Source: Amia ocellicauda (lineage: Eukaryota; Chordata; Actinopteri; Amiiformes; Amiidae). Taken from it: DNA of 64,000 nucleotides. Positions within the stretch are counted from its first letter, which is position 1, and each line of letters starts with the position of its first letter. A program made the translations under genes and the position numbers. Shown piece after piece: positions 11,027 through 25,789 of the stretch. Location of the stretch: the NCBI RefSeq assembly GCF_036373705.1, contig NC_089866.1, forward strand, positions 2,200,001 to 2,264,000, written 5' to 3'. The notes beneath the pieces were generated by a model. The model had not been told where the DNA came from and did no database searches. It was given only the letters and a program-made list of their open reading frames with translations.

Positions 11027-12593
11027 CTGCGGGGGGGGGAGGAGAGGGAGAGATGAGAGGCGACCACGCAGACCCGGGTGAGCACCGCCCAGCGCCGCCA
11101 CGGCACACGGAAACGCCCGTCTGCGTCGTTTGCTTCGCCGCCATCTGTGATCAGGACCCCCCCCGGTTCTCAGACTCATTTTTATAATCCAGCCCTCCAG
11201 TGTGATTAGGGTCGTTGGGACACTAACGACGGGGGAGAGATGGCGGGTCTGAAACAGCTGGCGCAGCACAAGCAGGACGACTCTGTGCCTCTGACAGGGC
11301 CGCACTGTTTACTGTGGTTTTGCCCAGAGGGGATTTCCACACAGACGCACACCCACACCCACAGAGTAAACACAACACACCAGAGCAGAGCCCCCCAGGC
11401 CCCCCGGTCCCGCCGGCCGCTCTCCACTGACGTCACGCAGAAGCAGGTTTTGCGAGTAGCGCGTTACTGCCAGATCACACTGAAACGTCTTGACTTTTTA
11501 ATGATATATTTTTGGCCGAAACTGTGGTTTGCACGATAAATGCAGACAAATCCCCCAAACACTGCGGAGTTCTTCAGTGGGGGACTGTGGTGTTGGGGTA
11601 ATAAGGATGGGAATGAGATCGTCTCACTGCGTCTTCTGTTGGGCACTTTTGACAGCCGAGTTTAGCTGTAGATCTGCCATGGTCAGAGAGACGCAAGCGT
11701 TTACGAGAAAGATGGTCATTTTGAATAAAGCAAATATTATGAAAGAAAAAGAAACCACACACACACACACACAATATAAATGCTTTAGCAGTCTTGTCAG
11801 AGCACAGCGCTGGTGTGAGTAATTTCTCGAGATTTCCGCAGCACATGTGGGGAAAAAAACAACCCAAACAGGCCCACACACACACCCACACACAGTGACT
11901 CACACACACACGGATTACCCATCCGCCCGCCCCCCTCCCTGACCTTTACTCACACAGTCACTGAAAGGAATGTCTTCAATTCAATCCAGATGGTAACCCC
12001 CCCCAACTACAACTTGCGAGGCTACAGCACCACCCAGCCCTGATGTTAACCCTCGCCTGCCCGGGGAGGGACGGCGGTCTGTCCGGCAGGGCGGGGTTGG
12101 GGGGCGGCCGGCGGGGGGAGCCAGAGGGGGGCCGCACGTCGGACCCAGAGACAGCAGCTCTGTCTTCAGCCCCCCCCTCCCCGTGGCGCTCAATCAGGGC
12201 CTTTCAGCCGGCGCTGGCAGGCGTCCACGGCCCCGCGGCGGCCCAGTGGGTGAGGTCACCGAGTCCTTAACGCTTTCAGGGCAGGAGCGGGACAATGCCG
12301 GGCTGACTGCGGACGACCGTCTCAAAAATGTGCTTTGCTTCGCAGAATTTCTCTTTTTCTTTTTCTTGACTTTTTCCTTTTCAACAAAGAGGGTCGAATG
12401 CAACTAATGAACAAAATGTTAAGCCCTGGTCCTGAGGCAGTCTGGAGCCACACAGCGCTCTGTCCTGCTTGACTGGCTCACTGTTTACACACTCTCAACA
12501 CAGAGGACTCGTTCAGCAGGGAGCAACTAGGTGGACAGCAATCAGTGGACAACATTTTATTCAATTTTTATTCAATTAAATAATTACTGAACC

Positions 12594-13443
12594 ACTGAAC
12601 ACACACTGCAGCCCGGCCCTAAGACACTGAACACACTGCAGCCTGGCTCAGAGACACTGAACACACTGCATTCCAGCACTGACACACTGAACACACTGCA
12701 GCCCGGCCCTGAGACACTGAACACACTGCAGCCCGGCCCTGAGACACTGAACACACTGCAGCCTGGCTCAGAGACACTGAACACACGGCGGCCCAGCACT
12801 GACACACTGAACACACTGCAGCCTGGCCCTGAGACACTGAACACACTGCAGCCCGGCACTGACACACTGAACACACTGCAGCCCAGCACTGACACACTGA
12901 ACACACTGCAGCCTGGCCCTAAGACACTGAACACACTGCAGCCCGGCCCTGAGACACTGAACACACTGCAGCCCGGCCCTGAGACACTGAACACACTGCA
13001 GCCCAGCCCTGAGACACTGAACACACTGCAGCCCAGCCCTGAGACACTGAACACACTGCAGCCCGGCCCTGAGACACTGAACACACTGCAGCCTGGCTCA
13101 GAGACACTGAACACACTGCGGCCCAGCACTGACACACTGAACACACTGCAGCCTGGCCCTGAGACACTGAACACACTGCAGCCCGGCACTGACACACTGA
13201 ACACACTGCAGCCCAGCACTGACACACTGAACACACTGCAGCCTGGCCCTGAGACACTGAACACACTGCAGCCTGGCCCTGAGACACTGAACACACTGCA
13301 GCCCGGCCCTGAGACACTGAACACACTGCAGCCTGGCCCTGAGACACTGAACACACTGCAGCCCGGCCCTGAGACACTGAACACACTGCAGCCCGGCCCT
13401 GAGACACTGCATTCCAGCACTGACACACTGAACACACTGCAGC
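12594..13443. repeat. Minisatellite, 30-bp unit, about 28 copies
   Basis: Unit pattern: ACACACTGCA, then GCCCGGCCCT, then GAGACACTGA, in strict 30-bp register from 12601 to about 13390. Variants differ in the second block (GCCTGGCTCA, GCCCAGCACT, GCCTGGCCCT, TTCCAGCACT). The final unit has lost about 10 bp near 13410. Because 30 is divisible by three and the unit has no stop codon in several frames, long spurious reading frames run through it, giving a 10-residue CSVFSVSGPG-type repeat on the minus strand. Lies in the putative glis2 intron 1. Confidence 0.97.
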
Positions 13444-14835
13444 TAAATTTGTCAAAATAATGGCGCTCGGCTGCAGCAGGACGGCCTTGTTGTCCACAAA
13501 GCCCTCAGATAATGATTAATAAACTGCAGTGAATTGAAGACCTTGAATGTTTACAGGGAAACCGGAGAATCTCTGCACAGACTGATCCGCCCCCCCGCCT
13601 TCAGAGCCACAATGTGTCAGTCATGCCAGCCCCCCCATCACAAGCGCGTCAGCCGTGGGGTTTAAACTGGGTCCAGGGATGGTCACCAGCACCACTGCGC
13701 TCACACTACACACTAACTGTCTGCTGATAAGCTGCTGGAAACCCATGTATTTTATCAGGTGATCCCTTGGCTGATTTGATCCAATTGCTCGGGAACACCA
13801 CGCCCTCGCCGCTGGCCCTGGACCGGCCTCACCGTGGCTCTCATCCGACTCCCGTGTTACCTTGCAGAAACAAACTGCACGCACACAGCACACACAGGAA
13901 CAGGCGTGCCCAACACCATGACGTGATGGCACAAGAGCATGGTTTTACTATGCCTCGATATCGGAGCTCTACATCTCCCTCATGGAACTGGATTCACATC
14001 TGGCTGCCATCTCCCACACCTGGCACCTCTAACGCCGCCAACTAGACACATTTATACAGCAGTCAACTTGAGTTCGGTAACCTGCTCTTAACACACTGTG
14101 TGTGGGTTGGTTGGGGGGGTGGTGCTCCATCTTACCACCTTTGCTTAACCAACACCTCCTAATCAGGAGGCACCTCTCTTCTACTTCACACTGGTCAGAG
14201 GTGGACGAACATCAACAAATCACTTTCATGATCTCACATATATATATATTTGTGTGTGAGACTCGTCTGTCGGACCGTAGCGCCAGTGTGTCGACAACAC
14301 AAAGGTTACGACTCCACACTGAAGCTCCCAGCCACGGGCACCTTCCTTGACACAAACTGGCACGAGAAAAAGAAGGAATAGTCTGCTCTGGGCCGAATCA
14401 GGCACCTGAGGTACTGTCCCCCCCCAGCGGCCTCCCTCAGCGCTCCCGCTCGCCGCCAGTCCCAGGCTTTCAAACAAAGGCCGCTCACACACCTCGGCCC
14501 GGCCATATGTAAACAATTATTGGTGCAAGCCGGCAGCAGCTGCAATAAATCATCGACTCCCTTCTAATCTGCTCGGCCCCCCGCCCTCTTCCCCGAGACA
14601 GCTCTGCATTGGTACAGGCCGGTGTCAGAGAGTCGGAAATGAGCCGGGAGGAATGTGGCACCGGCTTCTGCGCGGGGGGGCGAGAGGGAGGGGAAGTGGC
14701 CCCCTGCAAAGACAACACAGTGAACACACACACACACACACACACACAGCGGTGTCCTTTTCAAATCCCTGAGTGCTCTATTGAAACACAATCACACGCT
14801 ATGTGAGCTGGAGGACAGGAGGACTGGTGCAGTCG

Positions 14836-14932
14836 GCTCTCTCTCCGTCTCTCTCTCTCTCTCTCGCTCGCTCTCCCTCTCTCCCTTCCTCTCTCTCTCG
14901 CTCGCTCGCTCTCTGCTGCTCTCTCTCTCCCC
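14836..14932. repeat. CT-rich simple repeat
   Basis: Imperfect (CT)n with GCTC interruptions; polypyrimidine on the + strand. Confidence 0.9.
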
Positions 14933-17900
14933 GTTGGAAGGGAGGCCTGGCCCGCTCGGCACCGGGGGTGTGGCGTCTGCGCACACACATCCTCCTGCCC
15001 GCGCCACTCTGGTGGCTGGCCGCCCAATGAATACCGCTCCGCCGAGGTCCTGAATCAAACACTGGGATCTTTCTCAGCGCTTCAGCACGCGCTGTCTGGA
15101 ATTCCCTGGCTATCCCGGGACGCTCCTACACCCAGCCTCTCCCGTCTGACCCGACAACCCCCGCCGTGCCCGGGCCCCGCCAGGGCTAAGACATCGCCGC
15201 TTGCTTTTCAGGTGCCACTGATGCAAACTTGTATGCTCCTGACATATGCTGGAAACCTAAACCCCTGCTAGGATCACCCTGGTGTGCAGCTGTGGTGTCG
15301 GGAGCGCTCGTCTCTTCTAACACATTTTATTATTCTCAAACCCTTTTCTGTATCAAAATATTGACACCTGTTTCAGACATGAGGGAACTATAATTCGTCT
15401 GTGTCGCCCAATCGCTGCGGAGCGATTTTTCGTTGTCCTCTGATTGCTTATTTTAGTTTATTTTGGGGGAGAGACTATAATGACACCCGTCCCAGGAGCC
15501 GAGGAGCCCCCACTGGGCGGCACCAGGGCCGTGCCTCTCCACAGGGGGTCGCGGGGGTCTCCCGTCTGCTGGCCCGTCTCAGCGCTGGCCTCTGTGGCGC
15601 AGGCCCGGCCGACAGGATGCAGACTTCCAATGCAACAGCCTGGCTTCCTGGTGCCTTTCCTCCCCCCCCCCCGAATCTGTAAGAGCCCTGTGAGGCTGTG
15701 TGTGACAGCTCTCTTGGAGGGGGGGGGAGCTTTCTGAGCTGTCCTATACAAACTTCCTCATCCAAGCATGGGGTCAGGGTCTTTTCAGGAGCCAGGGCCG
15801 CGCAGTGAAAGCGCTCTTTGTCCGACACCTCCCGCCAGAGCAAACACGGCATGTGGGGGCCCGAGCGCGGCTCCCGATGAATAGTCTCCCAACAGTCTCC
15901 CACACAGGAAGTTACAAAATTGTCCACTTCCTTCAAAAAGGAAAGCAGGCGATATTTATTTACCCACCAGAGACGTGTGAAGGGACAGTCCCGTCCCCCC
16001 CCAGCTCTTGGCCCCTGCAGACCGGGCCTTGTATCTGTGGTTTTCACAGCTCCAGCTCTGGGCCGCGTCTCCTGTCTCCACTCCGGGGACCCGATGCGAT
16101 CTGATCCGCGACACAGAACTGCTGAGAACAGACAGCTGTGTTCCCATTAGCAGCTCGGCGTGTTTATGAAACCCAGAGATTTGGGGCTGTGTGTTCAGAT
16201 CCGGGTTTCTCAGCCCCAGTTCCAGCCCTCAGACACACAGCCAGGTTTTAGTTCTGACCAGATGTTTTTATTTATTTTTTCTCTATTTCATGTCTAAACT
16301 AATGTGCATTAGATCAGTGTGCCGCTCTGAGTATCAGGATGTGTGTCAGTGTTAGATATTCGGTCTAAATTAAACAGCCAACGATGATAAACGAAACTAG
16401 ACAACACTATTTAGTCTATATGTGTTAGCGGTCCGAGGCCCTTGTGATTATATCAATAACGCAGTCTGTGGCTCCAGGGGCCGGGGGCAGAGACGCTGTG
16501 GTTGACAGACACGGTTCCCCCGATGATTAATGTGCTGGTCTGCCCGTGTTAATTTGTCAAGCTATTCCGTCACTCCGCAAACACTGAATATTTTGGTGCC
16601 GTGCCTGAATCAACACGGGAACATTTTTGGTTTGATTTCTTGGACCGCGGACAAGAGCAGGGCATCGGCTCATCGCCGGGGAGAGGCAGGAGGGGCAGAT
16701 CTGAAGGACACGAGGGGAGAGTGAACGAGGAAACTGCGGCGTACGTAACTGTGGGTTTCTGTGTCAACCCCCTCGCTCGCCCGAAGATATGGGTCAGGCG
16801 TGAGACTCGTTTACAAATTCTTCCCAAGGTCCAACCCCTTTGTATTGTCCGTCTCATTTTGGAGCGACTGGAAGGACTTCAAAATTAAACGCAGAAAACA
16901 AAGTAGCACCTGTGATTTTGCTGTAGCGAGAGTTACTCTGGAGTATTCTCTCACACCACACAGATTTAGGATTATTATTTCATGGCTCTGTCAAATTTCT
17001 GAGGGATTTGTAAGTGCTGGTTCCTGCTAAAATAGAGGTGTCATTTTCCAGTCCCCTAATTGGCAGTCACTGAGGAGCATCCCTATTTGAACTGACTTCG
17101 TACTGCATTTCTGTAACCCTCTAACCTACTTTAGGTAGATTGGCTGCAAGAAGAAAGCACTGAAAATGGCCACAACACAAAACAACACACAAGCAACCCA
17201 CACAGAAACCCCACACAAAAATGTCAGGAAATATTCACCATTGAACTTTAACATGGTGCTCAGTTTCACAGCAGATTTGAATCTGAACACCAAACTTAAC
17301 ATCTGGAGACGGTGACTGTCATGGAATTTGGATGATCTGACGATGGTGTGACCCCTCTGGTGGTCACCGTGTCCTGGGGAGGCACTAAGACCACAGGAAG
17401 AACAGGGGTGACCACTACGGGCAGAGACGAGTCAGGGGCTTTGCGGGAATCGACAACTGGCCTGTGGCGAGCGGCCCTTGAACCGAGGCGGAGGAGTGCT
17501 GATCAGAGGAATTTGTCCACGTTAATCCACAGGAATGCAGGCTTTTGCGCTGCCTGCAGGGCCCGAGGAGAAGCCAGGCATGAAAGCCAATTAAAGCGGT
17601 CTGGTGTGAGCGCGGCCGAGGGAGGGGTCCGCGGGGCGTCCGAGCGCAGAGGGAACGGGCGAACGCGGCAGACCCCTGACCTGAACACACTGTGTACGGT
17701 GAGTGTGGTGGCCACTCCCTGCGGTCAAACACCACTGGCCAAAACTGCCAGGCAAACGATATGGGGTAGTTCCTTTGTCCTTAATTTGTAGACCCTCAGG
17801 TCCAGGGCAGATGAGTGGAAGGGGCCCCCCAGCATTGTGTATTGATGAAGCCCCCTCTAAACCACGCATCAGAAGGCAGAGACACCAACGAGCAGAGCAG

Positions 17901-20822
17901 AAAAGGTAACAGAAGCAAGGAATTACATTATTCCACAGGGTAACCCTAAGACCTTTAACTGAGGAGTGGATGTCAATCACACAGAGGAAATCCAGCCAGC
18001 TTCGGGCAGAGAGCAGCGAGGGACACAGTGCCGCCCACACTCTAGGCCCCAGAGAGCCACGAGCCCACAGGGAACACAGGGATCTCTCGATAGGCCTGAG
18101 AAGACGCCTGGGAGACCTGTTTATCTGTATTAATTACACACATAATCGATCCAGCTAAGTCCCAGCTCTTTCATTTAAAAAAGGCATTAAGTTGCAAGCC
18201 GTGTAGCATCACTCCGGTTTCTGCCTGTCCTCCTCACCACTACCTGCAGCACACAGAACCGGTTCCTGCAGGTTTCCTTTTACCTAGGAGAGTCTGGAAC
18301 AGCAGCCTCTGGGCTCTAGCAGCAGATATGTATCTTAATCCAGCCCTGAGGGGGTTAATTGAGGATTAGAGGCCCACGAAGCGCTCGGTAAATCCAGCAG
18401 CAGAAGCGCCGCTCTGGGCTGTCCTTAACCTGTGCCACCCGGTTAAGGAGATGCCTGTGTTTGTGAATGAATTCTCTGTTTATCATCCCTCCATGCAATG
18501 CACTGGTTAGTTGCCTGCGGTTGACTTTTGATCCCCCGGCTGCATTTCTAAACCCGGTCCCTCAACCAAAACAAAACTGAAAGCACTACTGTCGATGCCA
18601 AAAATGCAAAGAGTGAAAACAATTACATTCCAGCCATGAAACAAACCTGAGATTTATTTTAACTTTGACTTTAACCACTGCGTATTAAATCACAAGCCAA
18701 CCGTGCCATCAATCCGAGTGCGTTGGTGCGACACCCCCGCCCTCCGAATTCCTGTCCGCATGCTCAGGTGTGCGAAATTCACACAGCGATCAGGTGCCGA
18801 ACCCCGGAGCACATTCTTCAAGGGAACTACCTTCACAGCGACAGGGTACAGGTGTGTGCCGTACTTCAGTCTCATTGGGTGACGTTTACATTTAGCAGGT
18901 TTAATAATGATGCAGGGTGAATCGTCAGGCAGGGGGTTTCACATTTCATAAAACGAGAGAGGAACCAGAAATCATGATCTATTCGGCTAAAACAGAGCTC
19001 CTTCGGTGCTGCAAATAAGACACGGAGGCGACGTAATGAATGCAGATTACACATCTGAAGAGAGTGTGCGTGTGTGTGTGCACGTGTGTTCTGCAGTGCG
19101 CTGTAACCGGTTCCCAGCCCTTAATTGGAAAACGTCTTGCAGCTTCCCAGCCCATACAGTTATTTGGTGGGGTTTTAATTCCTGTGTTCTCCGGGGGCTG
19201 GAGAGGTCTCTGGAGGGGAGCCGGGCTCGGCACTCTGGGAGGTTGTGGGCCGGGCCGGGGGGCGAGCTCATACCAGCACATCATACACTCCCCTTCCCTT
19301 CAGGCCCAGTACCGGCCCGCCCAGTTTCCCCCTGTAACGGCTGCCACAAATAGGCACTTTATTTAATTTTCTATCTTTTTTTATACTCCACAGCTTCAAC
19401 ATGAACATACATGGGCACCGATTTCCATCTTCGAATCTCCCACAGCGGGAGACATCGACACACGGAGCACGTACACTGCCCTGCACTGAGCCAAACACGA
19501 AGGAGAGAGAGCCGCAGTGCATGCTGGGAATGACTTATCTCCTGAACACTTCATGTGTCCGAGCCAGGCCTCCAGCCAGCTCTGCTCAGGGCACAGAGAG
19601 AGAGAGAGAGGGCACGGGCTTTCACTGGACGAGCCGTTCGGGACCCAATTATGAACCTGATCGGAGCTCTCAAATTTGCCCGGTGACCCAGCCTCCTCCT
19701 CCTCCTCTCCCTCTGCCGGTGTCGCTGGGAGAATTGCTGCTCTGGCGTGTCTGCACTGACAGGAGGGCGCCATCTGCTTCCACGGGGCTGACCAACTGTT
19801 CCAGAGACTGGCGGCTCCTCCGGTCTTTGGCCGCCGCTCGGCGCGTGAGCAGCAGGGCGGGACGTGACCCAGCGATGGCTCTCTCCCGTCGGCCGGCGTG
19901 GGCAGAGCGGCTCGGGATGTGACAGATTGGTGGAGCAGCGGAGGAGAGGACCAGCCCAGCAGACGTCCTTCCCAGCAACCACTCTCAGGAGGACAGGGTT
20001 TCCCAGCAAGGACCAGAGGAACCTGTGCTCCTCGGGGAAGCAGCAAATGACCAGCTACATGGCAGACTCGACACATTTAAACACACGGCACTGGCCTGAA
20101 CATCATGGGCACGCAGTCAATGCAGAAGCACTGCATCACTGTGCAGTTTCGTTCTGGGGACCTGCACTCCCTCACAAGAACCGTTTTTATATTATATGGA
20201 TGTAATGATGTCCGAGACTTTTATTTTTCTTTCATGCCGAGTTCAGTGTTTAATAAGTGCTGTTATCGGAGCCGCGGCCCTGAGGCTGGGCCTGTACCGG
20301 CTCATACTGCCCTGCTGGGAACTTGGGAACAGTGGGAAAGATTGTTCCTGACCTGGCTCCCACAGTGCCCGGGTAAGTCCTCCCGTGTGTGCCACCCCGC
20401 TGCAGGAACCGCGCTCCCTCCCCGCGAACAGCCTTGGTGGTGTCTGACCCGGCCCGGCCGTTATTTTGATTCAAACGGCCGCTATCTTCAGGAAATACGT
20501 TTCTTTTCTGTTTAGTTTATTTTATGCTGCAAGTGTACAGAGGGCAATTCTCTCCTCCTGCTCTTCCATCTCTCTCTTTGACCTCCCCTGACTGCCCCCC
20601 CCACACCACCACCACACAAGCCACAGCCTCGGCAACTCCCTCCCCCCCCCCCCCCCCCCGAGAAATTCCCTCCCTGAATGGACGGATTCTTCCCCCCCCA
20701 CCACCCTCCCCGCCCGAGAGCCGGGATTATTTCAGACAGGAAACCTCAGTTTCCACTCGGCTTGGGCCAGGCCTCACCCCGTCACAGTCTCCCTGTGCGC
20801 CCTCTCTCTGTTAGTGTCTCCA

Positions 20823-20825
<3 letters not shown>

Positions 20826-20862
<37 letters not shown>

Positions 20863-20865
20863 CTG
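20826..20865. repeat. (CT)n microsatellite
   Basis: About 18 CT units inside a wider pyrimidine-rich region (about 20530-21060) with C runs. Confidence 0.9.
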
Positions 20866-23800
20866 CTCTGTGGCTTTCCACCCCAGCCTCCAGCACTGCC
20901 CCCCCCCTCTGTTTGTCATTCCGTCTGGCTCCCTCGGTGCGGAATGCTTCTCCCATTCCGGAATGCTGCTCTTTCCTTAAGATTTGCGATTCCCACTCGT
21001 CTGAACTCTCTCTCTTTCTCTCCCCCTCTCTCCTCACTTTCTCTCTCCCCCCTGCCTCTCCCTCCACCCAACTGCAAAGCCTCTCCAGCCATATAAGGCA
21101 TAACAAAAAAAAAAGAGAAGCCCAGCTGTGGCCTACAGGGGCAGCAGGAGAGGAGAAGAGAAGAGAGACCCGCCTGGAGGGAAATAGGATTGGATGACAG
21201 ATTGACACCTGTTCAGCCCTGACTTCCTAGAGTAAAAAAAAAAAACCAGAACTACACTGAAAGGAAACAGAGAAGAGGAGTCAGCGGGGGGTTTACCTTG
21301 CCGCTGGTGGCACGGAGCCAGGGCTCTCAGACGCCGAGGAATTCCTCGGCTGGAGAGCAGAGAGCGAGCGAGGCAGGGAGACTGGCGTGGCCCCCGTTCT
21401 CACAACCTGCCCTGCGGCTGGAGGACTGGCCCCGGGAGTCATGGGGGGGTTTGAGGAGACCTGATACTTTTAACTCACTGAGGACCCCCTGCGCCTCTTG
21501 CCTTTTTTTTGGATTTGGTTCAAGTGCACGCTCACGTTGACCGTGTTGAGCCACAGCGCGGCTGGCAAGAGCGCCTGGGCTGAAAGTCTCTTTCTGAGCG
21601 TCTCTTTGCGGTCATTTCTGAAGGGGAAGACTTTCAAGCCACACATAAGACGGTCCGGGATATGCCAGAAAACACAGACGGGCCCGGGGTGAGATTCCCG
21701 CCCTAGCGCCGAGCGCTTGAAAGGGCGTTGGTGGGGAAACTAAAACCTAAACTAAAAGGCCGTGCGAAACCCCTGCCAGAGGGTTAACTGCGGAGCGAGA
21801 GCAGCACACCAGGACTGACAAAACCACAGCACTTCCTTCAGCTCTGGCTCCCCAGGCTGTCTGGCTGCCTCAGACCTCCAGGAACTTTCCAGCCGTCCCT
21901 CCCCCACCCCCACATATACACCCCCCCGTCCCCGTCCCTCCCAGATCCACCTGGGCGTGAGAAGCCGCTCAATCCACCCCGTTTGTTCCTGGCGTTGCCT
22001 GGAGGGACAAGAGGCGTCGCTGCCTTTGACAGACTTCATTGCCTCATGTCCCCGGGGCCCCCCCCCCGCCCAACACAGCCCTTGCCAGCACATACACACG
22101 CCACTGTCCGCTGGGCCCCCATGGGGCTGGAGGGGCCGGGGGACGCACTGGCCCTGGGTGAGCAGGGTGCTGCCACACAGGTGTCCTGTCCTCCAGTTCC
22201 ATAACTCCAGGCTCTGTCCCTCTCTCTCTGTCTGTCTCTGTCTCTCAGTGTGTAACTGTGTAACTCAAGCAGCCCTGACTGTGTAGCCTCTGCTTTAACC
22301 CGGCACTATTAACCAGTGGGTTTTCACCACCCGTTTATTCCAGTGGCTCGTGGCTCAGCGCTCCGGCATCGACAGTGAGGCGTCGGGCTCCCGTGTGGGT
22401 TTACAGAGGGACAGCTGAGGGACACAGAAAAGCGTGTGACTCAGCTGCGGGTGTTTTTTCTGTTTGGGGGGCTCTGGGTGTCACAATAAGGAAGCTTTGA
22501 CTTTGATAAACTCTGTGCTCTCAGCAAGCAATCCATCTCAAAGTGCCCCTTTGTCCCCGGCCTTGCCCTGTTCCCCCCTATGCCCCACAGCCCAAGCCCC
22601 CCTGGGCCGTACTGGTGACGAGGGAGACCCCTGAGGAAGACGGGTGCGGTGATACTGCCCACCCGGAAGTGGGCGTGGCTTGTACTGGCATGGTCTATGG
22701 GAGTATGGGTGCTCCGTTCTCAGCCCTCCTCTCTCTCCCTCTCTCTCTCTCTCCGCAGAACCTCTCTCTCTCTCTCTCCCTCTCTCCCATCCCCCACACC
22801 CCCCGGGCCCCCGCCGCCCCCTCAGCACTTCACAGGCGTTTTCTCCCCCCGCTAAGCCCTACCCGGCGGCTCTGGCGGCGCTGTGTTCTGAATCGCGTGG
22901 CTCGTTTGCACCGTGTGCCCTGGACTCCCACCAAACGGTGATGCAATCCGCAGGCTGCTGGATGCAATCGCGGTGCCGTCTGGAGTGCGCGGCATCACGG
23001 GGGGGTGAATATAGGTCACTCTGTGAGAAAGCTGTGCTACCACGCTGTCTTGGGATTTTTAAAATATCTTTTATATATATTTTTTTAATAGTCTGCTGGG
23101 GTGGAGCGAGGGAAGGGAAATGCGCCAAGAGTCATTCTTTCCTTCTTTTTCTCTCTTTCTTTCCTTCTTCCCCCGGCTAATTAGCTGTTGTGCCGTGAGT
23201 GGATCCTAAGTCGGGCTCAAGCGTGTGAGGAGACTTGCTTTTTCCTAAATATGTCCGTCATTTATGGTCTGTTTTATTTCCTTCTAGAAAGTAAATAAAA
23301 CATAAACCACCAGAAAAAACACAGACCTAGACACAGACTGCGAATGCGAGTGAAGTGAGCGGTGCCGTCCCGCTGGACAGAGCTCGGGTTCAGCCAGCAC
23401 TGCGGAGCTGCCCGGGAGCCTCTCGCCTCCGACACTCAGCTCAGTTCTCCCTGGAGTGATAGACACTCAGGGAGGGGATTGGGCGGCGAGGGTTAAGAGT
23501 TGTACGAGGATCCCTCTACTCGTACTAGGGTCGTCCTCACAGTGTGTCCCAGTGGTGTCCCCTCGGACCCAGAGACTGCTGCAGAACCGCCCCAGCACCC
23601 GTCATCTGACCAGGACCGGAAGAGGTTATTTGAATCTTCACCAAACGCACAATGGACATGTTTTGCGTCATAATAACCGACCGTAGATCTGAACGGGTCG
23701 CTATCGGCCTGTCACGGAGCAGGTTAGCCCTCTGCTCTGTGGTTCTCTCTCTACATGTCGGAAAATCCCTCGAGATTCAAAACGGGGGACGAGACAGACA

Positions 23801-25750
23801 GCTGTTCGGGACGATTAAGCCTTGCTCTAATCCCAGAGAATATGCCCTAATGTTACCCTTAATGGCGCCAACTGCCTACCATCCAGTGCCCACACCGCAC
23901 TGCCCATTGGGATTACGTAACCATTGGGTGCCGCATCACTGATGGCTGATATCTGTCTGTTTTGGTCACACAAGCCACAGTCCTGTGCAGGGGGTCCGGC
24001 TTTCTTCACTGCGGCCAGAAAGCAGGGTTCTGCGGGCACTGACACTCAGACCCTGGCCCACCGTGCAGAACACAAAGCACTTTCACAAGAGGGGCACCAG
24101 GAATCGGATTCGCCCTCCTGCTTTTCAAACAGGAGCCAGGCCAGCCTGAGTCGGACAGCAACCGAACATCAGCAAACAAGGCATGCATCACGAGAGGGAA
24201 GGAGAGTGAGCCGTGACCTTCCTGCAGAGAGCTTCTGTTCCAGCGAAAATACGAGTGACGGGGGGGGGAGTAAGATAGATGGACTGTTAATAAAACATTC
24301 ACTTGTTGGACCGTCACTCGGCAGGGAACTGAGGATTTAGGATTTACAGCCGTTTCCATCCTGCCCCCCTCCCCTCGTAGTGACAAGCCGCCCCCACGTG
24401 AATCAGGCACCGTGACTCAGTAGATGGAGCGCCGAGAGATACACATCTTATCTTCCCACAGTGCCCGCACAGCCCACTGAGCAGATGGACAGAAAATATG
24501 CGATTCGCAGTGCAAAATAAAATATAAGTTTTCTGAGCAAGCAGCGATGTCGCCTACGTGTCAAACGCCCCTCTCCTCTGGAGCGAGGCGGCCGGCCCGA
24601 CGGGGGGCTCCCGTGCGGCCCTGGCGTTGTGTGTGATCGGCAGAATGAGGGGAAGTGTGTTCCTCCACCTACAGACAAACATCTCTGTGTACATTTCCTG
24701 TCAACAATCAGCAAAACACAGCCCTCTAATACCCCTCCGAGCACATGCGTCTACACAGCGTCAATACGTTTTGAAGTCAGACGGAGACGGCATCTTTCAA
24801 CACGGCACCGTTTACCAAAACTATTATGGTCTAATTAATGGAGCTGCCACCCAGCCCTAATGAATTTAGACCCAATAACCGTCTGAGACCCGTCTTGTGA
24901 CATCAGCGCGTGCCTTCTACACAAACAAACAAATGAACAGGATCTCTTTGAGGGAGGTAGGCAAGCTCCCAGGACACCGTCAACATCTCCAGAGTTCCCT
25001 GCAATCCCGGGGAAAATGAATCCGACTAAGCTTTCAGCAGGAGATGGGACAGTCAATTTCACAAAAGATGGTCAGGAAAGTTTTCTCACTCTGCCAGGTC
25101 AGCCCTAGATTATCTGGACCACTGTGGATCTCCTGAAAGCTTGGAAACTGAACACAACGGGCAAAGACACAAAAGTCTGAGCCACTGACAGGCCTTCCTG
25201 AACCCGAAAACACACCCAGAGTGGGCAGGAATATGGTTTAGCGGAGATGGTGGACCTTCACAATTAATCTCCGGCAGCGGACGCCTCTCCATCACAAGGG
25301 CAGCACACCCCGCCCCTCGGGCACTTCACTGCACCCCCGCAGTCTTCAGCTCCTCTTGAACAGCGCTGACTGGGCGCCGGCTCTTTCTGAGCAAGTGCCC
25401 TTGTCTGTTCACTCCCACCCCCCCGCCCCCACCTTAACTCCTGGCAGCCAGACAAGGTCAACACAGCAGCCTCTCTCTCTCACTCGCTCTCTTTCACTCC
25501 CTCTCCGTCTCTCCCTGTGTGTGCTCAGCTGAGCGGCTCTGGCTCCGCCCCCCCGCACCAAGAGGGCTTTCATCTCCAGCCTCCCTCCGCCTCAGCCCCT
25601 GCTCACCCTCCGAGAGAGCGAGAGAGAGGGAGGGAGGGAGGGAGAGAGAGAGAGCGCAAGCCTTGAACCCTCTCTGACGGGAATTAATTAGCCCAGACAG
25701 AGCCCAGCCCACAACTGGGAGAGCAGACTATTCTGAAGGCCTCTCCCTTG

Positions 25751-25751
<1 letters not shown>

Positions 25752-25788
<37 letters not shown>
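25752..25788. repeat. (CT)n microsatellite
   Basis: About 18 uninterrupted CT units, preceded at 25610-25655 by a GA-rich tract of opposite strand bias. The two could pair as a long imperfect hairpin. Confidence 0.9.

Positions 25789-25789
<1 letters not shown>

Noticed and set aside
12594..13443. Possible CRISPR-like array
   Set aside because: Units are contiguous with no unique spacers, and the genome is vertebrate; it is a minisatellite.
12584..13497. Long minus-strand open frames (up to 283 codons, CSVFSVSGPG repeats)
   Set aside because: They are produced by the 30-bp tandem repeat, are open in several frames at once, and have no signal or flanking exon structure.
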